DNA of 64,000 bases from Ensifer canadensis (GTDB taxonomy: Bacteria > Pseudomonadota > Alphaproteobacteria > Rhizobiales > Rhizobiaceae). The stretch lies in the NCBI RefSeq assembly GCF_017488845.2, contig NZ_CP083371.1, positions 1,364,001 through 1,428,000 on the forward strand. Direction: 5' to 3'. Below, piece by piece: positions 24,689 to 33,925 of this stretch. Position numbers and translations under genes: made by a program. The stretch's first letter is position 1. Each line of letters begins with the position of its first letter. The notes under the pieces were generated by a model, which saw nothing but the letters and a program-made list of their open reading frames with translations, did no database searches and was not told the DNA's origin.

Positions 24689-25990
24689 CTACTTTGCCAC
24701 CAACGCGCTATACACCGCGACGGTCTTTTCCGCCACGCTTGTCCAGCTATAGGCGGCTTCGGCGTGCGCCGCACGGGCGCGCATCTCGCTTTCACTGGGC
24801 GGATTGGCAAGCTTCGCCGTCATGGCCGATGCCAGCGCCTCGACATCGCCGAGCGGGAAATATTCGTCGCGTGCAAGGCCAAGCTCGACATTGGCAACGA
24901 TATCGCTCGCAAGAACCGGCAAGCCGTAGGCCATGGCCTCCAACAGCGCGATCGGCATGCCCTCGTGGCTGGAAGGCAGAACGAACAGGGCCGCATTGCC
25001 GAAAAGCTCCGCAAGCCGGTCACCGGACTGAAAGCCCGTTAGAACGACACCTGCGATATCACCTGCCAGCCTTCTCACCTCCTCGGTGTAGGACGTCTCG
25101 AATTCCGCACCGCCGGCCAGAACCAACCGGAACTCCGGACTGGAACATTTGGCATAGGCGCGGATCAGATCGAGCTGGCGCTTCTCAGGCACGATCCGTG
25201 CGGCAAGCAGAATGTACCGCCGTGGCGCAAGGCCGAACTCGGCAAGAATGCCGGTCTCACCCCTGGACGGCGTGACCGACACCCCGTTGGGCACAAGGGC
25301 CATGGACACATTGTGCCGCGCGCCCATGGTCTCAGCGATATCCTTCGAAATGGCGATCCGCCCGCTTGCAAAGCGCATGCCCAGGCGTTCACCGAGCTTC
25401 AGCGTACCCTTGGCAAGAGCACCCCATTTTTGCCGGTCGTAGTCATAGCCATGATGGGTCACGACCACCTTCAGGCCGAGCATTCTCGCAAGCGGGACGA
25501 ACAGTGCTGGCCCGATCGCATGGATATGCAGCACGTCGGGACGCTGCCAGCCCGCGTAGCAAACACCCATGAAAGTGTGAACGATGGCTTCCAGCGCCAT
25601 CCGGCGCGGCGCCCAGAAAGGAACGACACGAATGCCATTCCAGCTGAAGGGGACAGATGCCGGAAGATATCGGCGCCGCCCGATCACGTCGACGTCCCAG
25701 CCGTGCTTCGTGAGCTTGCCGGCAAGGATCTCGACATGCTTTTCGATGCCGCCCTGCACATCCGGAATTCCGCGCAGGCCCAGCATCATCACGCGCCGCC
25801 GTCCGGTTCGCGCGCTCAGCCGACGATCTTTGCCTGTCAGCTCGCGATGATTGTGCACGAGGTGGACTCCACGCTGGGCAGTACCGCCCTTCCCGTCGAC
25901 GCCTTCCAATATTCCAGATTGTACAATCTCAGTGGAAACCGACGGCTGTTGCCGACGATCAACTTGCGAGACTCGTAACTTCCTGCCCAT
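24689..25990 (-). CDS. Family 4 (GT-B) glycosyltransferase
   Basis: A 433-residue frame; the enzyme proper starts near residue 65 ('VMMLGLRGIPDVQGGIEKHV'), so the first ~60 residues may be untranslated and a later start is likely. The acceptor-domain 'GGIEKHVEILAGKL' and donor-site 'PSSHEGMPIALLEAMA' (the EX7E motif) are clear. It most resembles GT4 enzymes of exopolysaccharide assembly. It is the first gene of the run leading to the GH-like gene, with an AT-rich upstream region. Confidence 0.88.
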   Translation of the reverse strand: MGRKLRVSQVDRRQQPSVSTEIVQSGILEGVDGKGGTAQRGVHLVHNHRELTGKDRRLSARTGRRRVMMLGLRGIPDVQGGIEKHVEILAGKLTKHGWDVDVIGRRRYLPASVPFSWNGIRVVPFWAPRRMALEAIVHTFMGVCYAGWQRPDVLHIHAIGPALFVPLARMLGLKVVVTHHGYDYDRQKWGALAKGTLKLGERLGMRFASGRIAISKDIAETMGARHNVSMALVPNGVSVTPSRGETGILAEFGLAPRRYILLAARIVPEKRQLDLIRAYAKCSSPEFRLVLAGGAEFETSYTEEVRRLAGDIAGVVLTGFQSGDRLAELFGNAALFVLPSSHEGMPIALLEAMAYGLPVLASDIVANVELGLARDEYFPLGDVEALASAMTAKLANPPSESEMRARAAHAEAAYSWTSVAEKTVAVYSALVAK

Positions 25991-26075
25991 GGCGTGGCCT
26001 CAAAGATTGCGCACCCAAGGCCATTTACGTTAACAATACTTAATAAGATCGTAATTAAATCGTTAAATATCTAAT

Positions 26076-26096
26076 TGTTCGATCAATAAACGAACA
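26076..26096 (-). promoter_or_regulatory. AT-rich upstream region with a 21-bp dyad
   Basis: The 170 nt between the two glycosyltransferase genes (25991-26160) is strikingly AT-rich for this window. It contains TGTTCG (26076-26081) and CGAACA (26091-26096), a 6-bp inverted repeat with a 9-nt AT centre. It is the only long gap within this part of the cluster, so it probably holds the promoter for the - strand genes from 25990 down to 20892. No matching regulator is seen nearby. Confidence 0.35.
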
Positions 26097-26160
26097 TATT
26101 TAATGCCGCGGTAAGTATATTCGCAAGCCTTGGTTAATGACGCAAGGATAAATCTGCCAA

Positions 26161-27405
26161 CTAGGTCGCCCCGAGCGCAGCGTAGAGATCAAGCGTTCTG
26201 TCGCGATAAGCATTGGCGGAGAAATCTCTGGATATCCACGCCCTGCCGGCAGCGCCCATGCGGGCGCGCGCTGTCGGCCCAAGAGCCGTCATGTCGGCCA
26301 GCGCCCTTGCCAGATCATCAGCGTCTCCCGACGTTGCCGTCATGCCCGTTTCCCCGACCTGGATCATTTCCGGAATGCCTCCGACGGCTGAACCGACCAC
26401 CGGCCGTCCCAGAGCATAGGCTTCCAGCAAGCTGATGGGCGCATTTTCGTACCATTCCGACGGCAGTACGAGTGCCCTGGATGATCCGATCAATTTGTGC
26501 AGGCTCTCGCCTGAGAGATATCCGGTGAACGTCACGTCTGCATTAAGCTCGCTCGCGAGCCGACGAAGCGATGCCTCTTCGGGGCCTGTACCGGCGACGA
26601 CCAACCGCTGTTTCGAAAGTGCCGCCGCCTTGATCAGCGTGGCGATGCCCTTTTCGGGTGCAAGCCGGCCTGCGAAAACGAAATAGTCGCCCTCGTCCCA
26701 GGCGCTGCTGTAATCGTCCACATCCACGAAGTTCGGAATGTGCACCATCTGCTCACGCGGCCAGCCCCATTCGACAAGCTTCTCCACGTAGAACCGGCTC
26801 GGAACGACGATCCGGTCGACCTTGTTGCGATAGAGGCCCAGCGTACGATGCAGCACCGTTTCTGCCAGCACGACACCGCTCAAGATCGCCGAGCCCTTGA
26901 CGCAGCGGTGACGCAGGACGTTGTAGACCCGTCCGCCGCGACAGTCCTCGCAGATCTTGCCGTCGCGCAGCATCTTGTAGGAAGGACAGGCAAGTTTGAG
27001 GTCGTGAGCCGTCATGACAACCGGCACGCCCGCTGCCTTCAACGTCGAAAAGATCGCCGGCGACAGGTGGTGATAGACGTTGTGTGCATGGGCAACCGAC
27101 GGACGCGCGCGGTCAATCAGCCTGGCGATGTTGCGCTGGCCTTCGCGCGAATAGATCACGCTTGCCGCCTGCTCTATTTTCCGCAGAAAGCTCGTTTGCC
27201 GACCAAATTCGATTTCGGAGACGAAATACTTGGACCATTCAGAGCGCTCGTTGTCCTCGTGCTCCATGGCAAAGGGCACGACATCCCAGCCAATATCGGC
27301 GAACATCTTCATATGGTCGAAGAACACCGCTTCGGCGCCGCCGCGTCGATAGAAGTAGTTGTTGATGGCGAGAAGTCGCTTGCCGGCGGCTATCGTGTTG
27401 AGCAC
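26161..27405 (-). CDS. Family 4 (GT-B) glycosyltransferase
   Basis: A 414-residue enzyme starting at GTG 27405 (GAGGAG 6 nt upstream). It has the N-terminal 'NYFYRRGGAEAVFFDHMKMF' acceptor loop, a possible metal-binding cluster ('CPSYKMLRDGKICEDC', then another Cys in 'HRCVKG'), and the donor motif 'PSEWYENAPISLLEAYA'. The Cys cluster is known from a subgroup of GT4 enzymes and may bind zinc. It follows the deacetylase gene by 10 nt in the same operon. Confidence 0.88.
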   Translation of the reverse strand: MLNTIAAGKRLLAINNYFYRRGGAEAVFFDHMKMFADIGWDVVPFAMEHEDNERSEWSKYFVSEIEFGRQTSFLRKIEQAASVIYSREGQRNIARLIDRARPSVAHAHNVYHHLSPAIFSTLKAAGVPVVMTAHDLKLACPSYKMLRDGKICEDCRGGRVYNVLRHRCVKGSAILSGVVLAETVLHRTLGLYRNKVDRIVVPSRFYVEKLVEWGWPREQMVHIPNFVDVDDYSSAWDEGDYFVFAGRLAPEKGIATLIKAAALSKQRLVVAGTGPEEASLRRLASELNADVTFTGYLSGESLHKLIGSSRALVLPSEWYENAPISLLEAYALGRPVVGSAVGGIPEMIQVGETGMTATSGDADDLARALADMTALGPTARARMGAAGRAWISRDFSANAYRDRTLDLYAALGAT

Positions 27406-27415
27406 ATCGTTCTCC

Positions 27416-28177
27416 TCATCCGCCAAGCCGATCGAGTGCCTTGTCGACCGGCAGGACGGTGCATCCCTTCTCGACCGCATAGCGGACCAGATGCTCGAAC
27501 GTCTCCGGCGTGCAGCCATAAGGCGTCGGTCGTGGCGCGATGTCGTGCGTGAAAAAGACCAGCCATCCCGGCTGCGCGACGAGGTCATCGATCCAGCGGG
27601 TCAGCGCAAGAGCGTGCGCCTCGGGCTGGCGGATCTCGACCGCCTTCAACATCATTGGATCGACTGCACCGCGGTTGATCGCCTCCCCTGCGGCCCGGCA
27701 CGTTCGGTAGCGCCGCCCCAATTCCCTGCGTGCCATCAGCCAGGCGGCGTTGTAGGGAAACGCAAAGTTCCTTGCCGGCTCAGCGACGCCACTGGCTGCC
27801 AGATAGTCCGCATTTCGGTCGAGGTCGCGCGCAAGCGCCCCCCCGGTGAGACGTCTTATCTTGCTGTGGCTGAAGGTGTGGCAGCCGACTTCGTGTTCGC
27901 GCTTGGAGAGAGCCTCACAACCCGCAGCGGTGATCAAGGTTCGATCCGGCTCAACCCGCCCTTCGAGCCCCCCGGCAATGTAGAATGTGCCGCGGACGCC
28001 GTGCCGTTCAAGGATTTCGGCACCCTGGTGCAAGGCGCTGTCAGGCACATCGTCGAAGGTGAACGAGACGAGCGGAACGTCGGTCGCAACGGCGAGCTTC
28101 TTCTGAGCAAGGCGCCAGATCAGACGATTTGCCAGCCGGTCGACAAGGCCGTCAACCTTTTGCAAAAACTCAGGCAT
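27416..28177 (-). CDS. Polysaccharide deacetylase (NodB/CE4-like)
   Basis: A 253-residue protein with the CE4 metal motifs: 'FTFDDVPDSA' (Asp-Asp) and 'CHTFSHSKI' (His-x3-His). It would remove N- or O-acetyl groups from sugars of the polymer or its precursor. No signal peptide is visible, so it probably acts on cytoplasmic or membrane-bound precursors. The start at 28177 ('MPEFLQKVDG') overlaps the polymerase stop by 8 nt; the longer upstream frame is a shadow of the polymerase. Confidence 0.87.
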   Translation of the reverse strand: MPEFLQKVDGLVDRLANRLIWRLAQKKLAVATDVPLVSFTFDDVPDSALHQGAEILERHGVRGTFYIAGGLEGRVEPDRTLITAAGCEALSKREHEVGCHTFSHSKIRRLTGGALARDLDRNADYLAASGVAEPARNFAFPYNAAWLMARRELGRRYRTCRAAGEAINRGAVDPMMLKAVEIRQPEAHALALTRWIDDLVAQPGWLVFFTHDIAPRPTPYGCTPETFEHLVRYAVEKGCTVLPVDKALDRLGG

Positions 28178-29501
28178 AGGCCACGCCCCTTTTTTCGGCA
28201 GATTGAGACGGCAAGGCAAGGACCGCGCGGGCCTGCAAATGCAGACCGTAGAGCGAAAACAGGAAGGTGAACCACAGCAGGTTGCCGCCCTCGTAGAACA
28301 AGCTCTCAAGGCCGGCGTTGAAGATCGTATAGAGCCAGACGCGCGTAAAGAGCCGCGTGAGATGTGAATGCTGCTCGGCGGACGCCATGCGGGCAATATT
28401 GCGCAGCGGCAGGATGAGGATCCACAACACCGTGAGCAGCAGCCCGGGGAAGCCCGTCATCAAGGCGATGTCGAGATAGGAATTGTGGCCGTTGGCAGCC
28501 GCCACCGCCCAGGTCTCGATCGCTCCGCCGCTGTGGACCAGCTCTTCCGTTTGCCAGAATGCCTTGAAACCGTAGCCGGTGATAGGCTGCTCGGCGAGCG
28601 CGGTGAACGCGAAGCGCCAGATATCCGCCCGGTTGGTGAACGTCGCGTCGATGCCAAGTTCGGTGATGAACTCGCTGAGCGGCATGAATACGGCTGATCC
28701 GACGGCAAACAGATTGAACAGCCCGACGCCACCGATGACGATCGGGATGCGCAGGAGACGGATCTTCTCGAATATCCAGGCAAGCAATAGGATCGCCGGC
28801 AGCATCGCGGTCGAGGTCTTGCCGCCGGTATGGATGAGGAAGTTGAACGACAGCAGCACGATGGCGATCCCGGCCAATCGCGACCAGCTATTCATGACGA
28901 AAAGCCCGAAGAAGGCCGCGATCACCATCGCGGCGGCCGCACTGTTCTTGTGCGGGAAATGGCCGCGCCATAGACCCGCATTCATGGGCTCGCGCAGTTC
29001 TGACGCCTGATGAATAGAGAGCATCGGCTTAAAGGCGATGCCGTAATAGGCAACGCCGAGCATGATGAGCGTACCGATGCCCAGCATTTTGGCAAAATGC
29101 CGTTCGCTGGCGGGCAACAGCAGGTAGATGCTGGCATTGACCGTGACCATGATGGCAAGAACGGTGCCCTTGATCCCAAGCATTGGGTGGGCTGAGATCA
29201 CCGATACGAAAAGGAACCAGGTAAACAGCACTGCAAGCAGCGGCCGCGGCTGCAGGATGATATTTCGCATCGGATGGCATAGGCCGTAACCGAGCATGCC
29301 CGTAAACAACAAAAGAGAAACGATCTGGTTCAATCGGTTCGAATTACCGGCCGACGGATCAAGCACTGCTGCTCCCGTCAGGTCGACGAACGGGGTGATC
29401 GATATCCAGAAGAACAGAAACGTCGTCATGAACAGGACGGTGCCGACACGCAGCCGCAGCGTTTCGGCGGCATTGGTTTCGGCGTAGGCGGCGCTCGTCA
29501 T
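28170..29501 (-). CDS. Exopolysaccharide polymerase (Wzy/ExoQ-like, O-antigen ligase superfamily)
   Basis: A 443-residue inner membrane protein with about ten hydrophobic helices and one large periplasmic loop holding 'GHFPHKNSAAAAMV' and, further on, 'GYGFKAFWQTEE' and 'ANGHNSYLDIALMTGFPG', the conserved signature of O-antigen ligase/ExoQ proteins. It would join repeat units in the periplasm. The start at 29501 ('MTSAAYAETN') lies 13 nt after the co-polymerase stop; the frame upstream of this is a shadow. Confidence 0.87.
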   Translation of the reverse strand: MTSAAYAETNAAETLRLRVGTVLFMTTFLFFWISITPFVDLTGAAVLDPSAGNSNRLNQIVSLLLFTGMLGYGLCHPMRNIILQPRPLLAVLFTWFLFVSVISAHPMLGIKGTVLAIMVTVNASIYLLLPASERHFAKMLGIGTLIMLGVAYYGIAFKPMLSIHQASELREPMNAGLWRGHFPHKNSAAAAMVIAAFFGLFVMNSWSRLAGIAIVLLSFNFLIHTGGKTSTAMLPAILLLAWIFEKIRLLRIPIVIGGVGLFNLFAVGSAVFMPLSEFITELGIDATFTNRADIWRFAFTALAEQPITGYGFKAFWQTEELVHSGGAIETWAVAAANGHNSYLDIALMTGFPGLLLTVLWILILPLRNIARMASAEQHSHLTRLFTRVWLYTIFNAGLESLFYEGGNLLWFTFLFSLYGLHLQARAVLALPSQSAEKRGVAYA

Positions 29502-29514
29502 TGGCGCGCTCCCG

Positions 29515-31134
29515 TCAGGCAGTCGCCGGCTGCGGGCGGCGAATATATCTCCACAGGCCGAGGGCGATCGCTGCCGACACACCAAGGAAAAGGCCGAGCA
29601 TAGCGCCGGCGACCAGCAGGGTCACCGTACGTGGCGGCCACGTGCGTGCGTTGGGCGGCAACGCCCGCGAGATCACCCGCACATTGGTCGTATCGATCTG
29701 CTGCTGTTCGGTAATTTGCTGGGCGCGCGCAAGATGCGTCTCGTAAATCGCCGCTTTGGCACGGGCATCGCGCTCCAGATCGCGCAGTTGCACCTGAGAC
29801 TCATTGTCGGTGAAGACATTCGACTTCTCGACGTTTGCCTTACCGCGCAAGGCTTCAAGCGCCTGCTGCTCGCGATCCATGTCCGCCTTGGCCCGCTCCA
29901 GAATGCGCCGGGCCTCGTCGGCAAGCGCACCCTCGATCGTCGCGCGCTCGGATCGAGCCGACACCAGACGGGGATGCCGTTCGCCGAACGTGCGCTGCAT
30001 CGAGGCAATCTGCTGCTGGAGCAAGTTGTACTGCTCGCGCAGGTTCGTCATGTTTTCGGACTCGAACTCCGACGCGCTGGCGGTTCTCCCTTGAGCGATT
30101 GCCGCACTCATCTGGTTGTAGCGTGTCTCCGCCTGGATGAAGCGCTGCTGTGCGTCCAGGACCTGGGTGTTGAGTTCACCGGAAAGCTGGTTGCTGACCA
30201 ATTGACCATTGGTCGACTGCAGGCCGTTGACCCTGCGGAAATCTTCCACCGCCCGCTCGGCATCGGTCACGTTGCGGCGCAATTCGTCCAGCCGGGCGTT
30301 GAGGTTCTTGGCGACACGCCCTGCACTTTCGGCCGCCGACTGAAACAGCTCCTGCTCGAAGGCATCGACGATCGCGTTCGAGAGGGTCACGGCCTTTGCC
30401 GGCTCCTCGCTCCAAACCTTCATGACGACGACGAAAGAACGCTCCTCGCGCCGCGCCTCCACGCGCTCCGAAAGCCCGCGCATGGCTGCAAGCTCGTTGT
30501 TGACCTCTTGTTCCTGCTTCGATGAAAACAGGTTGCGCAGCGATGCAAAGGATGCCGGCTTGACGAACTCGGGATCGCGCGTGAGCTGCAATCCGTCGAT
30601 CACCCGCGCCAGCACATTGCGTGACGTCAGGATCCGGAGTTTGCTCTCCACCTCCAACAGCTGCGCGTCACGCTGCGGATTGCTTGTAAAAACATCGTCG
30701 CTGACAACGTTGAGATTGGACGGGTCGACGACGATATCCGTGTAGACGGTGTATCGAGGCGACGCAGTCATTGCATAGACAAGGGCCGCAAATGTGCAAA
30801 TCGTCACTGCGGCGATGATCCAGAGCATACCGTCGCGCAGCCAGCGAATACCGTCGTCTACCCCGATCTGGCTGACGAGGTGAAGCCGCGGGAAGAACAG
30901 GCCACCGACATGCGGCGTCGGCTGCGTCTCGGTCTGTGCCCGCGCAACCACCTGGGAACGCCGGACTTCCGGCTCTCTTCGCGGCGCTTGCTTTTCTTCA
31001 AAAGGAGGGAGCGCGTCCTCGTCGTCTGTCGGCAGAAGGTTGAGCAACGAACCGCCGCCGACCATCGCACGTTGACCGTGCGCTGGCTGAGGCGACCTTT
31101 GTTGTCGGGGCTCGTTCGGCCTATACATCCGCAT
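29515..31134 (-). CDS. Wzz/ExoP-type polysaccharide co-polymerase without kinase domain
   Basis: A 539-residue inner membrane protein that sets chain length. Order: a Pro/Gln-rich cytoplasmic N-tail (1-90), TM1 ('GMLWIIAAVTICTFAALVYA', about 102-122), a Wzz domain, a long periplasmic coiled coil (about 220-470, rich in Glu/Arg/Gln) and TM2 ('VTLLVAGAMLGLFLGVSAAI', about 508-528). The chain stops just after TM2, so the Walker-type tyrosine kinase domain of ExoP/Wzc is missing. Two candidate ATGs (31134 and 31128) differ by two codons. Confidence 0.9.
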   Translation of the reverse strand: MRMYRPNEPRQQRSPQPAHGQRAMVGGGSLLNLLPTDDEDALPPFEEKQAPRREPEVRRSQVVARAQTETQPTPHVGGLFFPRLHLVSQIGVDDGIRWLRDGMLWIIAAVTICTFAALVYAMTASPRYTVYTDIVVDPSNLNVVSDDVFTSNPQRDAQLLEVESKLRILTSRNVLARVIDGLQLTRDPEFVKPASFASLRNLFSSKQEQEVNNELAAMRGLSERVEARREERSFVVVMKVWSEEPAKAVTLSNAIVDAFEQELFQSAAESAGRVAKNLNARLDELRRNVTDAERAVEDFRRVNGLQSTNGQLVSNQLSGELNTQVLDAQQRFIQAETRYNQMSAAIAQGRTASASEFESENMTNLREQYNLLQQQIASMQRTFGERHPRLVSARSERATIEGALADEARRILERAKADMDREQQALEALRGKANVEKSNVFTDNESQVQLRDLERDARAKAAIYETHLARAQQITEQQQIDTTNVRVISRALPPNARTWPPRTVTLLVAGAMLGLFLGVSAAIALGLWRYIRRPQPATA

Positions 31135-31255
31135 CCCTCACGCCCGCTTCAAGACGCAAAAATCGCCGGCTTGCGCGTCTCGTATCTCCAATGAAGGATT
31201 AGAGTTGTACGGTGAAAATTCCGTTAATCGGCCCGGCAGCCGTTTACCTTGACGC

Positions 31256-32395
31256 TTAGAAGTCCGTCAGCAACCGGCTCCAGCTTTCGGATGCCAGACC
31301 GCCGATATAGAGGTCGTTGCGCAATGCCGCGTCCTTGAGATCTCCATGGCGCGTTACCATGCAGAAATAGCCACGGTGGCGGAACGTCAGCCAGCGTTGG
31401 CGCGAGATCGCGTTCATCAGAAATGGTTGTGCGGCGCCTGTGGCCTGGGCGTAACCTTCGCGGTCGAGGCAGGCAAACATCTCGGCCGTCACCTCAAACT
31501 CCCGACCCGGTTGGCAAAGCACATTCAGAACCGTCGCAGTCCTGTTCGCCCTGCCAAGAAAGAGGAAAACGCCAATCGCTCTTCCATCCGCCGTTACTTG
31601 TCGGAAATGCACTTCACCGAGGCCTTGGTTCTTACCGGCGATCGCGACGAGCCAATCGAACTCCTCGGTTGACCAAACGGGCCTGACCGAAAACCGTTCC
31701 ATCATCGGTCGGGCGCAACCGAGAAACTCGCCGGCCCCGATCACCTTCGTCATACATCCTGAAGCCGGGGTGGGTTTGACGGATGGTCTTCGCCAGCGCA
31801 ACACCCTGTCGAATGCACCAAGGACACCGAGCACCAATTTCGAACCCAATGCCGGAAATTGACGGCTGGCACGAATGGCGCTGCTGGTAGCCGGTCGAAA
31901 CGATCGCTGCCACTCCAGGCTTTGTATCGGAAGCACGACCCCGCCCCCGGCAACCCAATGGTCCGCACTCACCGGCGACGAATTATCCGAGAAGCACATG
32001 TCCTGGCGCGCGGAGCGCATCGTACGAGCGAGACATGCCGCACCAACGGCACCCGCCTTGCCGTCTGACATGAACGCGCAAAGAAGCTTGCCGACGGTAT
32101 GGCGACCGTGGATCGAGAATTCCATCGGCAATGCCAGGATTGCGCTGGCGATGGTGCCGTCATCGTAGACGATACTGCCATGCTCGGGAGAGTAAAGCGG
32201 ACTGCCGAAGAAGACCGCTTCAAGATACTGCCGGAGGTCACCACTTGGCTCAATGTCGCGCTTGCGGAAAATCTTGCTGAAGAGCGAGCTAACTGCAGGG
32301 ATATCGCCCAGCTCCATCGGTCTCACGCGGCCCGGGTGCTGCATGCGATGCCCGATGGCTGTGGCAGTTTCCAGTTCCCTCAGCTCAGCCTTCAT
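31256..32395 (-). CDS. GNAT-like N-acyltransferase, paralogue of the gene at 34663-35778
   Basis: A 379-residue protein with a GNAT-type N-terminal half ('VRPMELGDIPAVSSLFSKIF', then 'SILALPMEFSIHGR') and a second, less clear domain. It matches the gene at 34663-35778 across its length by eye: the openings 'RPMELGDIPAVSSLF' and 'RPLEPADIPAIAGMF', and the ends 'ASESWSRLLTDF' and 'AGEHWSRLMGGRFD'. The start at 32395 overlaps the flippase stop by 11 nt. It probably acylates a sugar or a carrier-bound precursor of this cluster; the true donor and acceptor are unknown. Confidence 0.68.
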   Translation of the reverse strand: MKAELRELETATAIGHRMQHPGRVRPMELGDIPAVSSLFSKIFRKRDIEPSGDLRQYLEAVFFGSPLYSPEHGSIVYDDGTIASAILALPMEFSIHGRHTVGKLLCAFMSDGKAGAVGAACLARTMRSARQDMCFSDNSSPVSADHWVAGGGVVLPIQSLEWQRSFRPATSSAIRASRQFPALGSKLVLGVLGAFDRVLRWRRPSVKPTPASGCMTKVIGAGEFLGCARPMMERFSVRPVWSTEEFDWLVAIAGKNQGLGEVHFRQVTADGRAIGVFLFLGRANRTATVLNVLCQPGREFEVTAEMFACLDREGYAQATGAAQPFLMNAISRQRWLTFRHRGYFCMVTRHGDLKDAALRNDLYIGGLASESWSRLLTDF

Positions 32396-33707
32396 GCGCC
32401 ATCCTCGCCGGGACGACGTGCTCAACCGCTCCCTCCCTGTCGCGCCGGACGAAGCGCAGGAAGACACTCCAGGAAACGATGACCATCGCGATCTCGATCA
32501 CATAGAAGGAGATGAACGTGCCCGCAGGTGGCGCATACCAAGTCGCCCACGCTGTCAACGCAGCGCCAAGGACGCTGCCGAGACCCATAACAGAGGCACG
32601 CGCAGGGTGATGCCCGGATGCTCCGAGCGCTTCCATTGCGACCGACCACATGGCAATCGGCACGACGACCCAGCAGAGAATTCGAACGAAGGACACCAAC
32701 GAGACATAGTCCTTGCCGAAGAGGTAAGGCAGGACCGGCGCAAGCACGAAGACCGCGATCGCCGCCGCAATACTGATCGAAGTGGCAGCAACGAGCACCT
32801 TGCGTACCCGCTCGAAGGCATGGTGCAGGCCGGAGGCCGTTGCCTTGGCCGAACCGGGATAAATCAACCGGTTCAGCGCCTCGACCGAGAGATAGCTGCT
32901 CTCCAGCATGCGCCGCGCGACGCTATAGCTCGACATCACTTCTGCGGAGGCAACGAGGCTCAGGACGAGCAGGTCGGCATTCTGGCGCACCGCGCGCAGA
33001 ATGAAGGGGATGCTGAAGTAGAGCCCCTGCGGCAGCTCTTCGCGCACGATCCCATAGACGGGCCGGCCAAGGCCCTTTACGGCATACCAGCAACCGATGG
33101 CGACAAGCACATGGCATACGAACTGCCAGACCGCCCAGGAGGCAACGGTCGCCACGCCAAAGACGATACAGGCGAGCGCCGCGGCGATGGTGCGGGCGAT
33201 GGCGAAGCCGACGACAACCTTGTTGGCAGATGCGAAATTCGAGTGAGCGAGAAAGATCTGCTCCGTCAGCACGATGACGCGAACGAAGATGATGTTGGTG
33301 ATCAGCATCAGCGTAATCACGGCAATGTTGGTAGCCGGGTCAGCTGACAGCGTGAAGAAGAACGGCAGCGCAATCGCGCCAAGCAAAACCAGAACGATGC
33401 CGCTGATGGCGGTCAAGATGACGTTGTGACCGAGCATGCGAGAGTACATGCTCCGATCGCGTGCGACGCGGCGCACGAGGCACTCCATCGCCCCCAGCCC
33501 GCAGAGATGCACGGCAATATTGGCAACCGCCGTGATCGCCACGAAGACACTGAACTCATGAACGCCGAGCCAACGTGCGAGGATCGCGAACGTCAGAAGC
33601 TGGGCAGCGGATCCAATGATGAGGCTGCCGCCCGAGGCGGCATAGGACATGATCATCGACAGGAACGGTCTGTGCGCGCCCGGTTCTCTGAGACCTTCCG
33701 ATGCCAT
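32385..33707 (-). CDS. Oligosaccharide flippase (Wzx/MATE-like)
   Basis: A 440-residue inner membrane protein with 12 or more hydrophobic helices starting with 'ASGGSLIIGSAAQLLTFAILARWLG', typical of polysaccharide flippases. Charged residues inside the helices ('RNADLLVL'-like 'RQNADLLVLSLVAS') fit the channel. It would flip the lipid-linked repeat unit to the periplasm for the Wzy-like polymerase encoded about 3 kb downstream. Start 33707 ('MASEGLREPG') is preferred over 33812 because the extra codons have no membrane or family signal. Confidence 0.85.
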   Translation of the reverse strand: MASEGLREPGAHRPFLSMIMSYAASGGSLIIGSAAQLLTFAILARWLGVHEFSVFVAITAVANIAVHLCGLGAMECLVRRVARDRSMYSRMLGHNVILTAISGIVLVLLGAIALPFFFTLSADPATNIAVITLMLITNIIFVRVIVLTEQIFLAHSNFASANKVVVGFAIARTIAAALACIVFGVATVASWAVWQFVCHVLVAIGCWYAVKGLGRPVYGIVREELPQGLYFSIPFILRAVRQNADLLVLSLVASAEVMSSYSVARRMLESSYLSVEALNRLIYPGSAKATASGLHHAFERVRKVLVAATSISIAAAIAVFVLAPVLPYLFGKDYVSLVSFVRILCWVVVPIAMWSVAMEALGASGHHPARASVMGLGSVLGAALTAWATWYAPPAGTFISFYVIEIAMVIVSWSVFLRFVRRDREGAVEHVVPARMAHEG

Positions 33708-33925
33708 CCCGATCTGCCTTTGACAACAATCCGACGAAATGTGCGTCCGATGCCGGATGGGCGTTGCCGCAACAGCCGAGCACACGCTTCCGATCATCGC
33801 AAAGAATAGCACTTAGAAATGATTGCGCGGTTAACACTCCCGCATCAATTGCATTTTAGCTTCCGTTTACCTGATTGCAGTAGTGTGGATCGTGCAGCCA
33901 TCGATCGACGCATGAAGGAGAGGCC

